From a virus: a stretch of 22,249 nt of DNA. The first letter of the stretch is position 1. Every line of letters begins with the position of its first letter. The stretch lies in IMG/VR virus record IMGVR_UViG_3300027146_000009, positions 1 to 22,249 of that record; one strand, 5' to 3'. The notes beneath the pieces are model-generated. The model did not search any database. It was given only the letters and a program-made list of their open reading frames with translations, and was not told the DNA's origin. The translations under genes and the position numbers were made by a program. Below are positions 1 through 6,955 of the stretch, piece after piece.

Positions 1-291
1 GAAATGAACAGGCCGCCAGACAGTGACGTTGACCTAGTCCCAACCGTAAACCGCAACTTCCACCCGACCGTAAAGCCTACCGACCTGATGCGCTACTTGT
101 GCCGCATGGTTACACCTACCGGAGGCATCGTGCTTGACCCCTTCACCGGATCAGGTAGCACCGGGCGGGGTGCAGTGCTTGAAGGATTCCGGTTCATCGG
201 TTGCGAGATGGATGCAGACTACATCGAGATAGCGAAAGCCCGCATCCTTGCAGCTGAGAAAGCGTACCAGCCTTGCCTGATATTCGACTAG
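1..291 (+). CDS. DNA methyltransferase (beta-class N4/N6 type), C-terminal fragment
   Basis: The frame is open to the left edge of the window, so only the C-terminal ~96 residues are seen and the true start is outside. The fragment carries the motif X-like segment HPTVKPTDLMRYL followed by motif I DPFTGSGSTG, the S-adenosylmethionine-binding loop, and then FIGCEMDADYIEIAKARI. This order, with motif I near the C-terminus, is that of beta-class amino-methyltransferases, whose DPPY catalytic motif lies N-terminal and would be off-window. Such enzymes methylate adenine N6 or cytosine N4 in DNA; in phages they often protect against host restriction. The 3' end overlaps the terminase start by 19 nt, so it is probably co-transcribed with packaging genes. 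Target sequence and methylated base cannot be told from this fragment. Confidence 0.88.
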   Translation, partial: EMNRPPDSDVDLVPTVNRNFHPTVKPTDLMRYLCRMVTPTGGIVLDPFTGSGSTGRGAVLEGFRFIGCEMDADYIEIAKARILAAEKAYQPCLIFD

Positions 292-1445
292 TCTTACCAA
301 GGCCCCATGAAGCCCAGCAGATTATCTTGCGGGAAGCCAAGCGGTACAACGTGCTTGCTTGCGGGAGACGCTTCGGTAAGACCACGCTGGGCGGTAATCT
401 TTTATCTGACCCGGTGCTGATTGACGGCTTGCCTTGTGCTTGGTTTGCACCTACCTACAGGCTCCTAGAAGAGGCATACGCCGATCATAAGAGAATCTAT
501 GCTCCGGTTATCCGCAGGGCGGTACAAAGCCCCGCACCGCGCATCGAGCTTATAACCGGGGCAGCCATCGATTACTGGACTTTAGATGACCCTAGCACCG
601 TAGCCCGTGGTCGTAAGTACAAGCGGGTCATCATCGATGAGGCAGCCATGGCACGGCATCTAGAGCAAGCCTGGACGGAAGCAATCCGCCCAACGCTAAC
701 GGATTACCGGGGAGATGCTTTCTTCTTGAGCACGCCCAAGGGTAGCAATTACTTCCGCACCCTTTACAACCAAGCCGCTACCGATGCCGACTGGATGTCA
801 TGGCAGATGCCTACCACGGCTAACCCGTGGATCGATGCTGAGGAGGTAGGCAAGGCGGGGGAATCTCTGCCGAGCATCGCTTTCCGGCAGGAATATTTAG
901 CGGAGTTTGTCGATGCGGCTGGAGCAAGAATCAAGCGCGAGTGGTTGCGCTACGGCGATTGCCCTGAAGGGCTGCCTACCTACATCGGAGTTGACCTTGC
1001 CATCAGCACCAAGAGCGAGGCAGACTATACCGGGGTTGCGGTTGTATCCCGTGGTGACGATGGCACGATCTACGTTAGAGACATCAACCGTACCCGCGCT
1101 GACTTTGCTTCTGTCCTGCGGTTCATCGAAGCAATGGCCGATAAGTGGAAGCCATCCATGATCGGCATCGAGCAGGTGCAGTATCAGGCGGCTGTTGTGC
1201 AGGAGCTCCTACGGCGTACTAAGTTACCGATACGGGGCATCCGCCCAGACCGTGACAAAGTGACCCGCTTTGCGCCTCTAGAAGCCCGGTATGAGCAATC
1301 ACAGGTTATGCATTGCCAAGGGCTACCGGCTTACTTTGAGGATGAGCTGCTATCCTTTCCCGTTGGTAGGCATGATGACGTGGTGGATGCTCTGGCGTAC
1401 GCGTGGCAGGTGTGCGGATCAAAGCGAAGTTGGGGAGCCGTCTAA
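273..1445 (+). CDS. terL: Terminase large subunit (TerL)
   Basis: This is the phage DNA-packaging motor: an ATPase that translocates DNA into the prohead and a nuclease that cuts the concatemer. The 390-aa protein has a Walker A motif GRRFGKTT (residues 31-38), a Walker B/catalytic glutamate IIDEAA (Asp122, Glu123) and a coupling motif FLSTPKGS. The C-terminal RNase H-like nuclease half shows GVDLAIS (Asp241), IGIEQ (Glu300) and GRHDDVVDALAYA (Asp368, Asp369, Asp372), the usual acidic metal-binding set. The start is a TTG at 273, inside the methyltransferase end, with no strong Shine-Dalgarno; no ATG fits ahead of the Walker A region. No small terminase subunit is visible here; it may lie upstream of the methyltransferase. 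The portal gene follows only after an inserted small gene. Confidence 0.95.
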   Translation: MPDIRLVLPRPHEAQQIILREAKRYNVLACGRRFGKTTLGGNLLSDPVLIDGLPCAWFAPTYRLLEEAYADHKRIYAPVIRRAVQSPAPRIELITGAAIDYWTLDDPSTVARGRKYKRVIIDEAAMARHLEQAWTEAIRPTLTDYRGDAFFLSTPKGSNYFRTLYNQAATDADWMSWQMPTTANPWIDAEEVGKAGESLPSIAFRQEYLAEFVDAAGARIKREWLRYGDCPEGLPTYIGVDLAISTKSEADYTGVAVVSRGDDGTIYVRDINRTRADFASVLRFIEAMADKWKPSMIGIEQVQYQAAVVQELLRRTKLPIRGIRPDRDKVTRFAPLEARYEQSQVMHCQGLPAYFEDELLSFPVGRHDDVVDALAYAWQVCGSKRSWGAV

Positions 1446-1464
1446 AATATATCTCTCTATACCC

Positions 1465-1493
1465 TTGCAAGATATACACGGGCGGTGTATATT
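1465..1493 (+). promoter_or_regulatory. Sigma-70-like promoter with palindromic operator (class A)
   Basis: TTGCAA (1465-1470) and TATATT (1488-1493) are separated by 17 nt, a good -35/-10 pair. The spacer and -10 are covered by a perfect inverted repeat, ATATACAC (1472-1479) and GTGTATAT (1485-1492), with 5 nt between, as expected for a dimeric repressor or activator site. The predicted start near 1500 gives a ~21-nt leader with AGGGAG (1507-1512) 8 nt before the ATG at 1521. The same half-site and leader recur at the minus-strand gene at the right end of the window. Confidence 0.72.
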
Positions 1494-1520
1494 ATTGACA
1501 TCAAGCAGGGAGATAGAGAT

Positions 1521-1757
1521 ATGAAACTGAAGACCGCAAACAAAGAGATTCGCCAAGTGTTGACTGAGGATGGCGTGGTTGTTGATGTAGCACCGGTTGG
1601 TACTTGGCAGTGTGCCGGTGAATGGGCAGAGTCGCTTATCAAGATGAACGCAGACACTGAGACATCTTGGTATTACGAAGGCTCAAGCGAAGACGGCAAC
1701 GTCAAGACCTACATCGTAAGCGGAGACGCATACCGCTACGAGATGAAAACAATCTAA
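1521..1757 (+). CDS. Small orphan protein between terminase and portal (moron-like)
   Basis: The product is a 78-aa hydrophilic, acidic protein that I do not recognise. It begins MKLKTANKEIRQVLTEDG, has several W and Y residues in its second half (ESSWYYEG-like region, TYIVSGDAYRYE) and no membrane segment or signal peptide. The start at 1521 is chosen because AGGGAG lies 8 nt upstream and the leader is shared with the minus-strand gene at 22172; an upstream ATG at 1485 lies inside the promoter. The gene has its own promoter/operator on the left and an intrinsic terminator on the right, so it is an independent transcription unit set between two genes usually co-transcribed. That is the layout of a phage moron. 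Function is unknown; a fold related to small antirestriction or regulatory proteins is possible but unsupported. Confidence 0.72.
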   Translation: MKLKTANKEIRQVLTEDGVVVDVAPVGTWQCAGEWAESLIKMNADTETSWYYEGSSEDGNVKTYIVSGDAYRYEMKTI

Positions 1758-1772
1758 ACCACTCAAGCCTAC

Positions 1773-1800
1773 AGGCCCCCGCAAGGGGGCTTTTTCTTTT
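1773..1800 (+). terminator. Intrinsic terminator after the moron-like gene
   Basis: A G+C stem GCCCCC (1775-1780) / GGGGGC (1785-1790) is closed by a GCAA tetraloop, extendable by a G·T and an A-T pair, and followed by TTTTTCTTTT (1791-1800). The class B late promoter begins at the very next base, so this terminator insulates the portal operon from upstream transcription. Confidence 0.88.
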
Positions 1801-1813
1801 TGTGGGATACTGG
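1801..1813 (+). promoter_or_regulatory. Leaderless late promoter motif (class B) before portal
   Basis: TGTGGGATACTGG ends 4 nt before the ATG at 1818. Read as an extended -10 (TGG + GATACT, hexamer 1806-1811), the expected transcription start 7 nt after the hexamer is 1818, the A of ATG, giving a leaderless mRNA. There is no -35 box; that position is inside the terminator stem. Matching copies occur at 4634 and 6939 with the same spacing to ATG. Confidence 0.7.
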
Positions 1814-1817
1814 GAGC

Positions 1818-3554
1818 ATGGGTATCTTTGACCGCTTCCTTGGGCGTAAGGCCGCCGCTAATCCTACACAAGCATTGCCATTGCCGCTTAGCCAGTCTAG
1901 GGACATCTACCTAACCGGGTACGGCTCTGGTCAGCTGCAGACATTGCTACGCCGGGCGCTCCCTGGAAGTACTAAGGACTGGGCTAGAGTAGCCGGTGAC
2001 CTTGGCTTGAATGGCGTTGTTGCTAGTGCTATCGATTGGTACGTGCGGAACTACCCACAGGCAACACCAAGACTCTACCGACCGGTAGATTCTCAACAGG
2101 CAGACCCGGTAGAAGACCACCCAGTCATTCAGTTGATGGCGCAACCGGATCCGATGATTATGGGTAGCCTTTTCTGGGGCTGGGTCATTCAAGATTTCAA
2201 ATTGTTTGGCAACACTTACCTGAGAAAGATTCGCTCTTCCACCCGCGGCACGGTGACAGCTTTGCAGTTTCTACCGCAGGACATGGTTAGGCCTGTAGGC
2301 AACGGTGTCAACCCGCTAACCCACTACATCTACACCACGGATGGCCGCTCCTTTGACATCCCGGTTTCTGACATCATCCATATCCGGTACGGTAGAGACC
2401 CTAGCGACATCCGCATAGGTAGAGCGCCGCTTACCGCTGTACTGCGGGAGATTGCCACCGACAACACGGCAAGTACAACCGCATACGGCTTGCTTGCTAA
2501 CGGTGCTATGCCATCCTTGATTGTCGGGCCTGATGCCAAAGAGACAACCGTAGACATGAGCATGGACGATGCTCGGCAGGTGAAGCGCCAACTGCACGAA
2601 GACCTTACCGGGGACGGATCAGGCGGCATCGTGGTAATGACCGGTGCCTACAAGATGGATAGGGTTAGCCTTACCCCTTCCGAGCTTGCTCTGGATTCTG
2701 TGAGACGTGTACCGGAGGAGCGTATCTGTTCAGCCCTGGGCATCAACCCGATGGTCTTGGGCCTTGGAAGCGGCTTAGAGCGCTCTACCTACAGCAATTA
2801 CGAACGCGCCCAGCAAGCGGCTTGGGAAGATGGCATGGTGCCTTTGCTCCGTACCTTGGCGGATGCCATCACCGCTGACCTGCTGCCGGAATACCCGGAA
2901 ACTCAGCAGGGTGACTTTGTAATGTACGACCTTGAAACCGTACGTGCTTTGGCAGATGACCTACAGGCGGAAGCGTTGCGGGCGGAGAAACTTTACAAGG
3001 CGGGCATCATTGATCGGGCTGAAGCCAAGCGCATAGCCGGGCTGGAAGCCGTGCCGGAAGATGAAGGGCATCTACACCCAACGGCAATCCCAGTACAAAG
3101 CACCGGCGGCTTTGATGGTGCCGCAGTGCGATCGTATGAGATGAAGTTCCGACCGACCGAAGCCATGCGGACAGCGGCACAACGGGCGCTTGACTGGAAG
3201 GCTGAAGGCTTTGACGGCGGGACGCGGGTAGGCCTTGCGCGGGCTAATCAAATCGTAAACGGTGAGAAACTATCCGAAGACACGATACTCCGAATGTACT
3301 CTTTCTTCAGCCGTCATGAAGTAGACAAACAAGCCGAAGGCTTCAACGCTGGTGAAGAGGGCTTTCCAAGTCCGGGGCGTGTAGCCTGGGACTTGTGGGG
3401 CGGTGATGCCGGGTTCCGCTGGTCTACAGCCAAGCGTGACGCAATGCAGCCAGACGGCAAGAGCCTTGATGGTGACCACGTATGCACTCCGGGGGTAGTG
3501 TATAAGAGCCACCCTTTTTACGGGTATTCGCTGGAGGAAATCTCAAGCGAGTAG
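1818..3554 (+). CDS. Portal protein (HK97 family) with extra C-terminal domain
   Basis: The portal forms the dodecameric ring at the capsid vertex through which DNA passes and onto which terminase and connector dock. The first ~430 residues are typical of HK97-type portals: MGIFDRFLGRK start, DWYVRNYPQ, a clip/stem segment, FGNTYLRKIR, LQFLPQDMVRP, SDIIHIRYGRDP, and a C-terminal part with RVPEERICSALGINP and ERSTYSNYERAQQAAW. From about residue 442 a second unit follows (MKFRPTEAMRTAAQRALDW... GFPSPGRVAWDLWGGDAG), making 578 aa against ~400-450 for a normal portal. The start at 1818 is preferred over a TTG at 1800, because 1800-1817 is the promoter motif. The 3' end overlaps an open -1 frame that leads into the head morphogenesis gene. 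Confidence 0.93.
   Translation: MGIFDRFLGRKAAANPTQALPLPLSQSRDIYLTGYGSGQLQTLLRRALPGSTKDWARVAGDLGLNGVVASAIDWYVRNYPQATPRLYRPVDSQQADPVEDHPVIQLMAQPDPMIMGSLFWGWVIQDFKLFGNTYLRKIRSSTRGTVTALQFLPQDMVRPVGNGVNPLTHYIYTTDGRSFDIPVSDIIHIRYGRDPSDIRIGRAPLTAVLREIATDNTASTTAYGLLANGAMPSLIVGPDAKETTVDMSMDDARQVKRQLHEDLTGDGSGGIVVMTGAYKMDRVSLTPSELALDSVRRVPEERICSALGINPMVLGLGSGLERSTYSNYERAQQAAWEDGMVPLLRTLADAITADLLPEYPETQQGDFVMYDLETVRALADDLQAEALRAEKLYKAGIIDRAEAKRIAGLEAVPEDEGHLHPTAIPVQSTGGFDGAAVRSYEMKFRPTEAMRTAAQRALDWKAEGFDGGTRVGLARANQIVNGEKLSEDTILRMYSFFSRHEVDKQAEGFNAGEEGFPSPGRVAWDLWGGDAGFRWSTAKRDAMQPDGKSLDGDHVCTPGVVYKSHPFYGYSLEEISSE
3512..3518 (+). other. Candidate -1 slippery heptamer linking portal and MuF frames
   Basis: C CCT TTT fits the X XXY YYZ pattern in the portal frame (codons CCT TTT). 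It lies just downstream of 3503-3505, the last stop in the -1 frame. Slippage here would bypass the portal TAG (3552-3554) and continue into the head morphogenesis frame up to 4624, giving a ~935-aa fusion. I see no clear stimulatory stem; a GGAGG lies downstream at 3533-3537. This is speculative. Confidence 0.28.
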
Positions 3555-3637
3555 ACACCGGCACGGGCAGGATATATGCCGCTTCCCAGAAGTACCGGAA
3601 TGACCTGTTAGAGCGTGAAGGCGTAGCCATCAGCCGT

Positions 3638-4624
3638 ATGCAACGCGCATACAAGGCGGCAACCAAGGCAAGCATCGATGAACTGGAAGCGCTGGAGGGT
3701 AGGATAGCCGAGCGTGAAGCAAACGGTGAACCGCCATCCGAGACCATACTCTGGATGCGTCAGCGGATCATAGATAACATTGAGGAACTCGGAAAGAACC
3801 TTAAGAAGTTCAGCGTTGAAGGGGCAGTAATTACAGCAGATGGGCAACTGCAAGCCGCTATCCTTGCTAATGATGCAACGCCGCGCCTTGTGGAAGCGGC
3901 AGCGGGTAAAAAGCCCGCCGGTGTTACCCTTGGTACTTCATGGACAAGTCTTCCTGACGAAAGCCTCCAAGCCTTTGTCGGGTTCGCAGGCGATGGTTCG
4001 CCTCTGGCTGAGTTATTCAATAAGATTCCACAGGTAACTACCGATGCCATGCAGATGGCTTTGGTACAGGGCATCAGCCTCGGTGAAGGCCCGCGCACGG
4101 TAGCACGGCGGGTACGCAAGGCGGCAGATATTGGACGGCAAAGAGCCGAGACGATAGCACGTACCGAGATGATACGCGCAAGCCGGGAAGCTCAGCGGCA
4201 ACTCTATACCGAGAATGGCGCAGTAACCGGATACCGCCGACAGGCTACGCAGGATGCGCGGGTATGCCTTGCTTGCTTGGCTCTCTCTGGCACCTTGCAG
4301 GCCACCGATACCATCATGCCTTCACACCCGAACTGCCGGTGTGTGATGATTCCGGAGACGCTCTCCTGGGCTGAGATAACCGGTGATTCTTCCATACCGG
4401 ATACACGCCCAAAGGTGGCAACCGGTGAAGAGATTCTGAAGGGGCTAACACCGCTTGAAGCTCAGCAGATACTAGGCACTGCCCGCTACAACCTTTACAC
4501 CGAAGGGCTACCGCTTAGTGACATGGCAACCGTGGTGCAGAATGCCGACTGGGGGCCTACTACACGGGTATTGCCGCTTAGAGACCTAGAGGGATATCAA
4601 CCGGATCTCACAACGTACCTATGA
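3638..4624 (+). CDS. Head morphogenesis protein (phage Mu F / SPP1 gp7 type)
   Basis: This is a minor head protein carried in the prohead near the portal and thought to help assembly or be ejected with DNA. The C-terminal half shows the family pattern: IARTEMIRASREAQRQLY, then GYRRQAT-DARVCLACLALSG (Cys210, Cys213) and PSHPNCRC (Cys233, Cys235), a conserved Cys/His cluster. The N-terminal ~90 residues are helical and charged. ATG 3638 is the first usual start codon, but the frame is open back to 3506 and the residues ahead of it (KYRNDLLEREGVAISR) look like the helix that begins members of this family. The annotated start may therefore be truncated, with expression by frameshift from the portal or a rare start codon. 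The stop overlaps ATG 4621 (ATGA). Confidence 0.88.
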   Translation: MQRAYKAATKASIDELEALEGRIAEREANGEPPSETILWMRQRIIDNIEELGKNLKKFSVEGAVITADGQLQAAILANDATPRLVEAAAGKKPAGVTLGTSWTSLPDESLQAFVGFAGDGSPLAELFNKIPQVTTDAMQMALVQGISLGEGPRTVARRVRKAADIGRQRAETIARTEMIRASREAQRQLYTENGAVTGYRRQATQDARVCLACLALSGTLQATDTIMPSHPNCRCVMIPETLSWAEITGDSSIPDTRPKVATGEEILKGLTPLEAQQILGTARYNLYTEGLPLSDMATVVQNADWGPTTRVLPLRDLEGYQPDLTTYL

Positions 4625-4633
4625 AAAATGCAC

Positions 4634-4646
4634 TGTGGGATAGTGG
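4634..4646 (+). promoter_or_regulatory. Leaderless late promoter motif (class B) before prohead protease
   Basis: TGTGGGATAGTGG ends 4 nt before ATG 4651. The hexamer GATAGT (4639-4644) predicts transcription starting at 4651, the A of the ATG. No -35 box is visible. Unlike the other two copies there is no terminator before it; the motif sits inside a possible N-terminal extension of the protease that begins at 4621. Confidence 0.68.
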
Positions 4647-4650
4647 GTGT

Positions 4651-5607
4651 ATGGACTTGCTGACATCTACCGTAGACGGTATCAAGAGCGACCGGTTAGG
4701 CTACGTCAAGGGCTATCTGGTTCGCTTTGGCGATACTAAGACCGCCGACCTTGAAGGTGACTTTTTCACCGCTTCAACCGACTACGGCTTTCCGGTATCG
4801 AAGGGTCAGCGCGTACCGCTCAACGTGTACTATCATCACGGCATGGATGCCGCTGTAGGCAAGAAGAGCATCGGTACAGGCTTCATCAAGATGGACGATA
4901 CCGGGCTTTGGTACGAGGCGCAGTTAGATATAGCAGATGAATACGGAAGCATGATTGCCAAGTTATGCAAGCAAGGCAAGATGGGCTTTTCCTCTGGTGC
5001 AGCTGGTCATCTGGTAGAGCGCAAGAGCATGGGCGGTGCAGCTGAGATAACCCGCTGGCCTATTGCCGAAGCAAGCATTACACCGACACCAGCCGAGTAT
5101 CGTAACAGCGTAAAGACCCTCAAGGAGTACTACGGCATGGAGCCTATGATGGATATGGAAGAAGAAGAGATGGTCATGGCTCCAATGCCTGAACAGTCCC
5201 CGGAAGAGTACGCAATGTCGGTATACGATGATGCCGAGGGTGACCTTATCCATGAAGGATTAGAAGCCTACTACGATGCGCTTTGTGGAGCCATTGAAGC
5301 GGTATCAGATCAGAGCATGGCTGATGCCATCATTGATGAATTTGCTCGACGTGCTAAGGGGCTATATGCCATGCACGGCATGAAGAGCGTACAGCCCGCA
5401 TCCCTGCGGGGTGTTGAACGTCGACTGCGGGATGCAGTCGGTTTGTCACGGTCAAGCGCCAAGCGCTTGGCTCCCGTAGTCTGGGATTCTCTGCGGGATG
5501 CAGACCAGCCGGAAGAGCAGCCGTCCATCGTAGTAGAGGCGAAAGCCCATGACAATGACGAACGCCAGGAACTGCTGGCTCGTCTGGAGTTGTTGACACA
5601 ACTATGA
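4651..5607 (+). CDS. Prohead protease (S78 family) with C-terminal scaffold-like region
   Basis: The protease cleaves the capsid delta domain, scaffold and itself during HK97-type head maturation. Family signatures are VYYHHG (His62/His63 region), GKMGFSSGAAGH (Ser114/Ser115) and ITRWPIAEASITPTPAEYRN; His and Ser form the catalytic pair. After an acidic linker (EEEEMVMAPMPEQSPEEY) the last ~150 residues are helical and end with a SLRGVERRLRDAVGLSRSSAK segment, a type of tail seen on protease proteins that also act as scaffold. No separate scaffold gene is present before the capsid gene, which supports a fused role. Start 4651 follows from the leaderless promoter; ATG 4621 overlapping the upstream stop would add ten residues and could be used by translational coupling. 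It overlaps the capsid ATG by 4 nt. Confidence 0.92.
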   Translation: MDLLTSTVDGIKSDRLGYVKGYLVRFGDTKTADLEGDFFTASTDYGFPVSKGQRVPLNVYYHHGMDAAVGKKSIGTGFIKMDDTGLWYEAQLDIADEYGSMIAKLCKQGKMGFSSGAAGHLVERKSMGGAAEITRWPIAEASITPTPAEYRNSVKTLKEYYGMEPMMDMEEEEMVMAPMPEQSPEEYAMSVYDDAEGDLIHEGLEAYYDALCGAIEAVSDQSMADAIIDEFARRAKGLYAMHGMKSVQPASLRGVERRLRDAVGLSRSSAKRLAPVVWDSLRDADQPEEQPSIVVEAKAHDNDERQELLARLELLTQL

Positions 5608-6884
5608 ATCTAACACAATTGCAGAATCAGAAAGATTCTGTGCTTGCTACCGCGCGGGAGCTTGCTTCCGGTAACGGTGACCTTGCACAGGTCAAGTCCC
5701 TGATGGCTGAAGCCAAGGGCATCGAAGAGCGCATTGAGACAATCAAGGCACTCGGACAAGGCCACCCTGTGGCAACCGAAGTGCAAGCTGAGCAGCCATG
5801 GAAGTCCGGCGGCGTTGGACGCAATCCACTTTCCGGTACTCGTGATGAGGCTAACTACAAGGCTTACGCTTGGGGTCAGTGGGGACGCTCTATCATGGGC
5901 AACCGCAAGGCCGCTGAGTGGGTCAAGAACAACCTGAAATCACAGAGCGAAGGCACGAACAGTGCTGGTGGTTTTACTGTTCCAGATCCGTTGTCCTCTG
6001 AGCTTATCTACCTCCGTGAGCAGTTCGGAATTGCTCGGCAGAACTGCCGCATCTATCCGATGAGCAGCGATGTCCTCAACGTCCCTAACGCAACCGCGAG
6101 CACAACGGTCTACTACCCTGGTGAAAACACGGCTATCACGGCATCCGACCTGACCTTTGCACAGGTCAACTTGGTTGCGAAGAAGCCATCGATTCTTACT
6201 CAGGTTTCTAAAGAGCTGGCAGAAGATAGCATCATCGACTTTGGTGCAACCCTTGCCCGTGACATGGCGTACTCGCTTGCTAAGGAAGAAGACCGTGTTG
6301 TTTTCAACAACGCAGTAGACTCCACGAGCGGCCTCGATGGCATCCTGTATGCCGTCTACAACCTCAACGCAACCAAGGCTAACATCGCTAGTCTTCAGGT
6401 GTTCACAACCGGTCAGACCATCACGTATTCACCTACGTTGGCTAACCTTAAGGGCATGGTTGCCAAGCTCCCAACGTATGCACCTAATGCTAAGTGGTAT
6501 ATGCACAAGGAGATTTGGTACAACGCCATCGCACCTCTGCTTGATGCTTTGGGCGGTAACTCGATTATGGACATCCAAGGCGCCTACGGCCCTACGCCTA
6601 TGCTCTACGGATACCCTGTGGTGTTCGTCCAGAACATGGCGAAGACGCTTGCAGCAACCACGCCTTACATCCTGCTTGGTGACCTGAGCGTTGGTACTGC
6701 ATTTGGTGACCGCCGTACTGTTACGATTGAGGTTTCGGATCAGCGCTACTTTGTTGAGGATGCTTTGGCATTCAAGGCTACAGAGCGTTTTGCTTTCTCC
6801 GCTTTCGATGTTGGCAACGTCAATGCCACGGCATCCAGCCGTGTCCCTGGCTCGCTTATCGTTGGAGCATCCGCAGCTACATAA
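5604..6884 (+). CDS. Major capsid protein (HK97 fold)
   Basis: This 426-aa protein forms the icosahedral shell. Residues 1 to about 112 are a charged coiled-coil delta domain (MNLTQLQNQKDSVLATAREL, later EAKGIEERIETIKAL) that acts as internal scaffold. The mature part begins near SEGTNSAGGFTVPDPLSSEL, a strong match to the start of the HK97 N-arm, so protease cleavage near Lys112 is inferred by analogy. Further family features are KKPSILTQVSKELAEDS (E-loop to spine helix region), EEDRVVFNN and a C-terminal P-domain/A-domain stretch with LLGDLSVGTAFGDRR and ERFAFSAFDVG. ATG 5604 overlaps the protease stop (ATGA), implying translational coupling. The gene is closed by a strong terminator, as expected for a highly expressed late gene. 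Confidence 0.95.
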   Translation: MNLTQLQNQKDSVLATARELASGNGDLAQVKSLMAEAKGIEERIETIKALGQGHPVATEVQAEQPWKSGGVGRNPLSGTRDEANYKAYAWGQWGRSIMGNRKAAEWVKNNLKSQSEGTNSAGGFTVPDPLSSELIYLREQFGIARQNCRIYPMSSDVLNVPNATASTTVYYPGENTAITASDLTFAQVNLVAKKPSILTQVSKELAEDSIIDFGATLARDMAYSLAKEEDRVVFNNAVDSTSGLDGILYAVYNLNATKANIASLQVFTTGQTITYSPTLANLKGMVAKLPTYAPNAKWYMHKEIWYNAIAPLLDALGGNSIMDIQGAYGPTPMLYGYPVVFVQNMAKTLAATTPYILLGDLSVGTAFGDRRTVTIEVSDQRYFVEDALAFKATERFAFSAFDVGNVNATASSRVPGSLIVGASAAT

Positions 6885-6904
6885 GCCTAGCGGTTTCTAT
6901 CTCA

Positions 6905-6937
6905 AGCCCTCGGCAGACGTGCCGGGGGCTTTTCTTT
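6905..6937 (+). terminator. Intrinsic terminator after major capsid gene
   Basis: AGCCCTCGGCA (6905-6915) pairs with TGCCGGGGGCT (6920-6930) over 11 bp with one G·T wobble and a GACG loop. TTTTCTTT follows. The next class B promoter starts 2 nt after the T tract, so the head and connector transcription units are separated back to back. Confidence 0.9.
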
Positions 6938-6938
6938 A

Positions 6939-6951
6939 TGTGGGATAGTGG
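6939..6951 (+). promoter_or_regulatory. Leaderless late promoter motif (class B) before connector genes
   Basis: TGTGGGATAGTGG ends 4 nt before ATG 6956. Hexamer GATAGT (6944-6949) predicts a start at 6956. A -35 is absent, because that position falls in the preceding terminator stem. It is likely to drive the connector, spike and tail genes that follow. Confidence 0.7.
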
Positions 6952-6955
6952 AGCC

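Noticed and set aside
1800-1817. N-terminal WDTGS peptide of the portal (and the like at 4621 and 6938) as a conserved protein motif
   Set aside because: The shared element is conserved at the DNA level with fixed spacing to ATG and follows terminators, so a promoter explains it better.
5593-5598. TTGACA as a -35 box for the capsid gene
   Set aside because: No -10 box lies at 16-18 nt, and the start codon is only 6 nt downstream.
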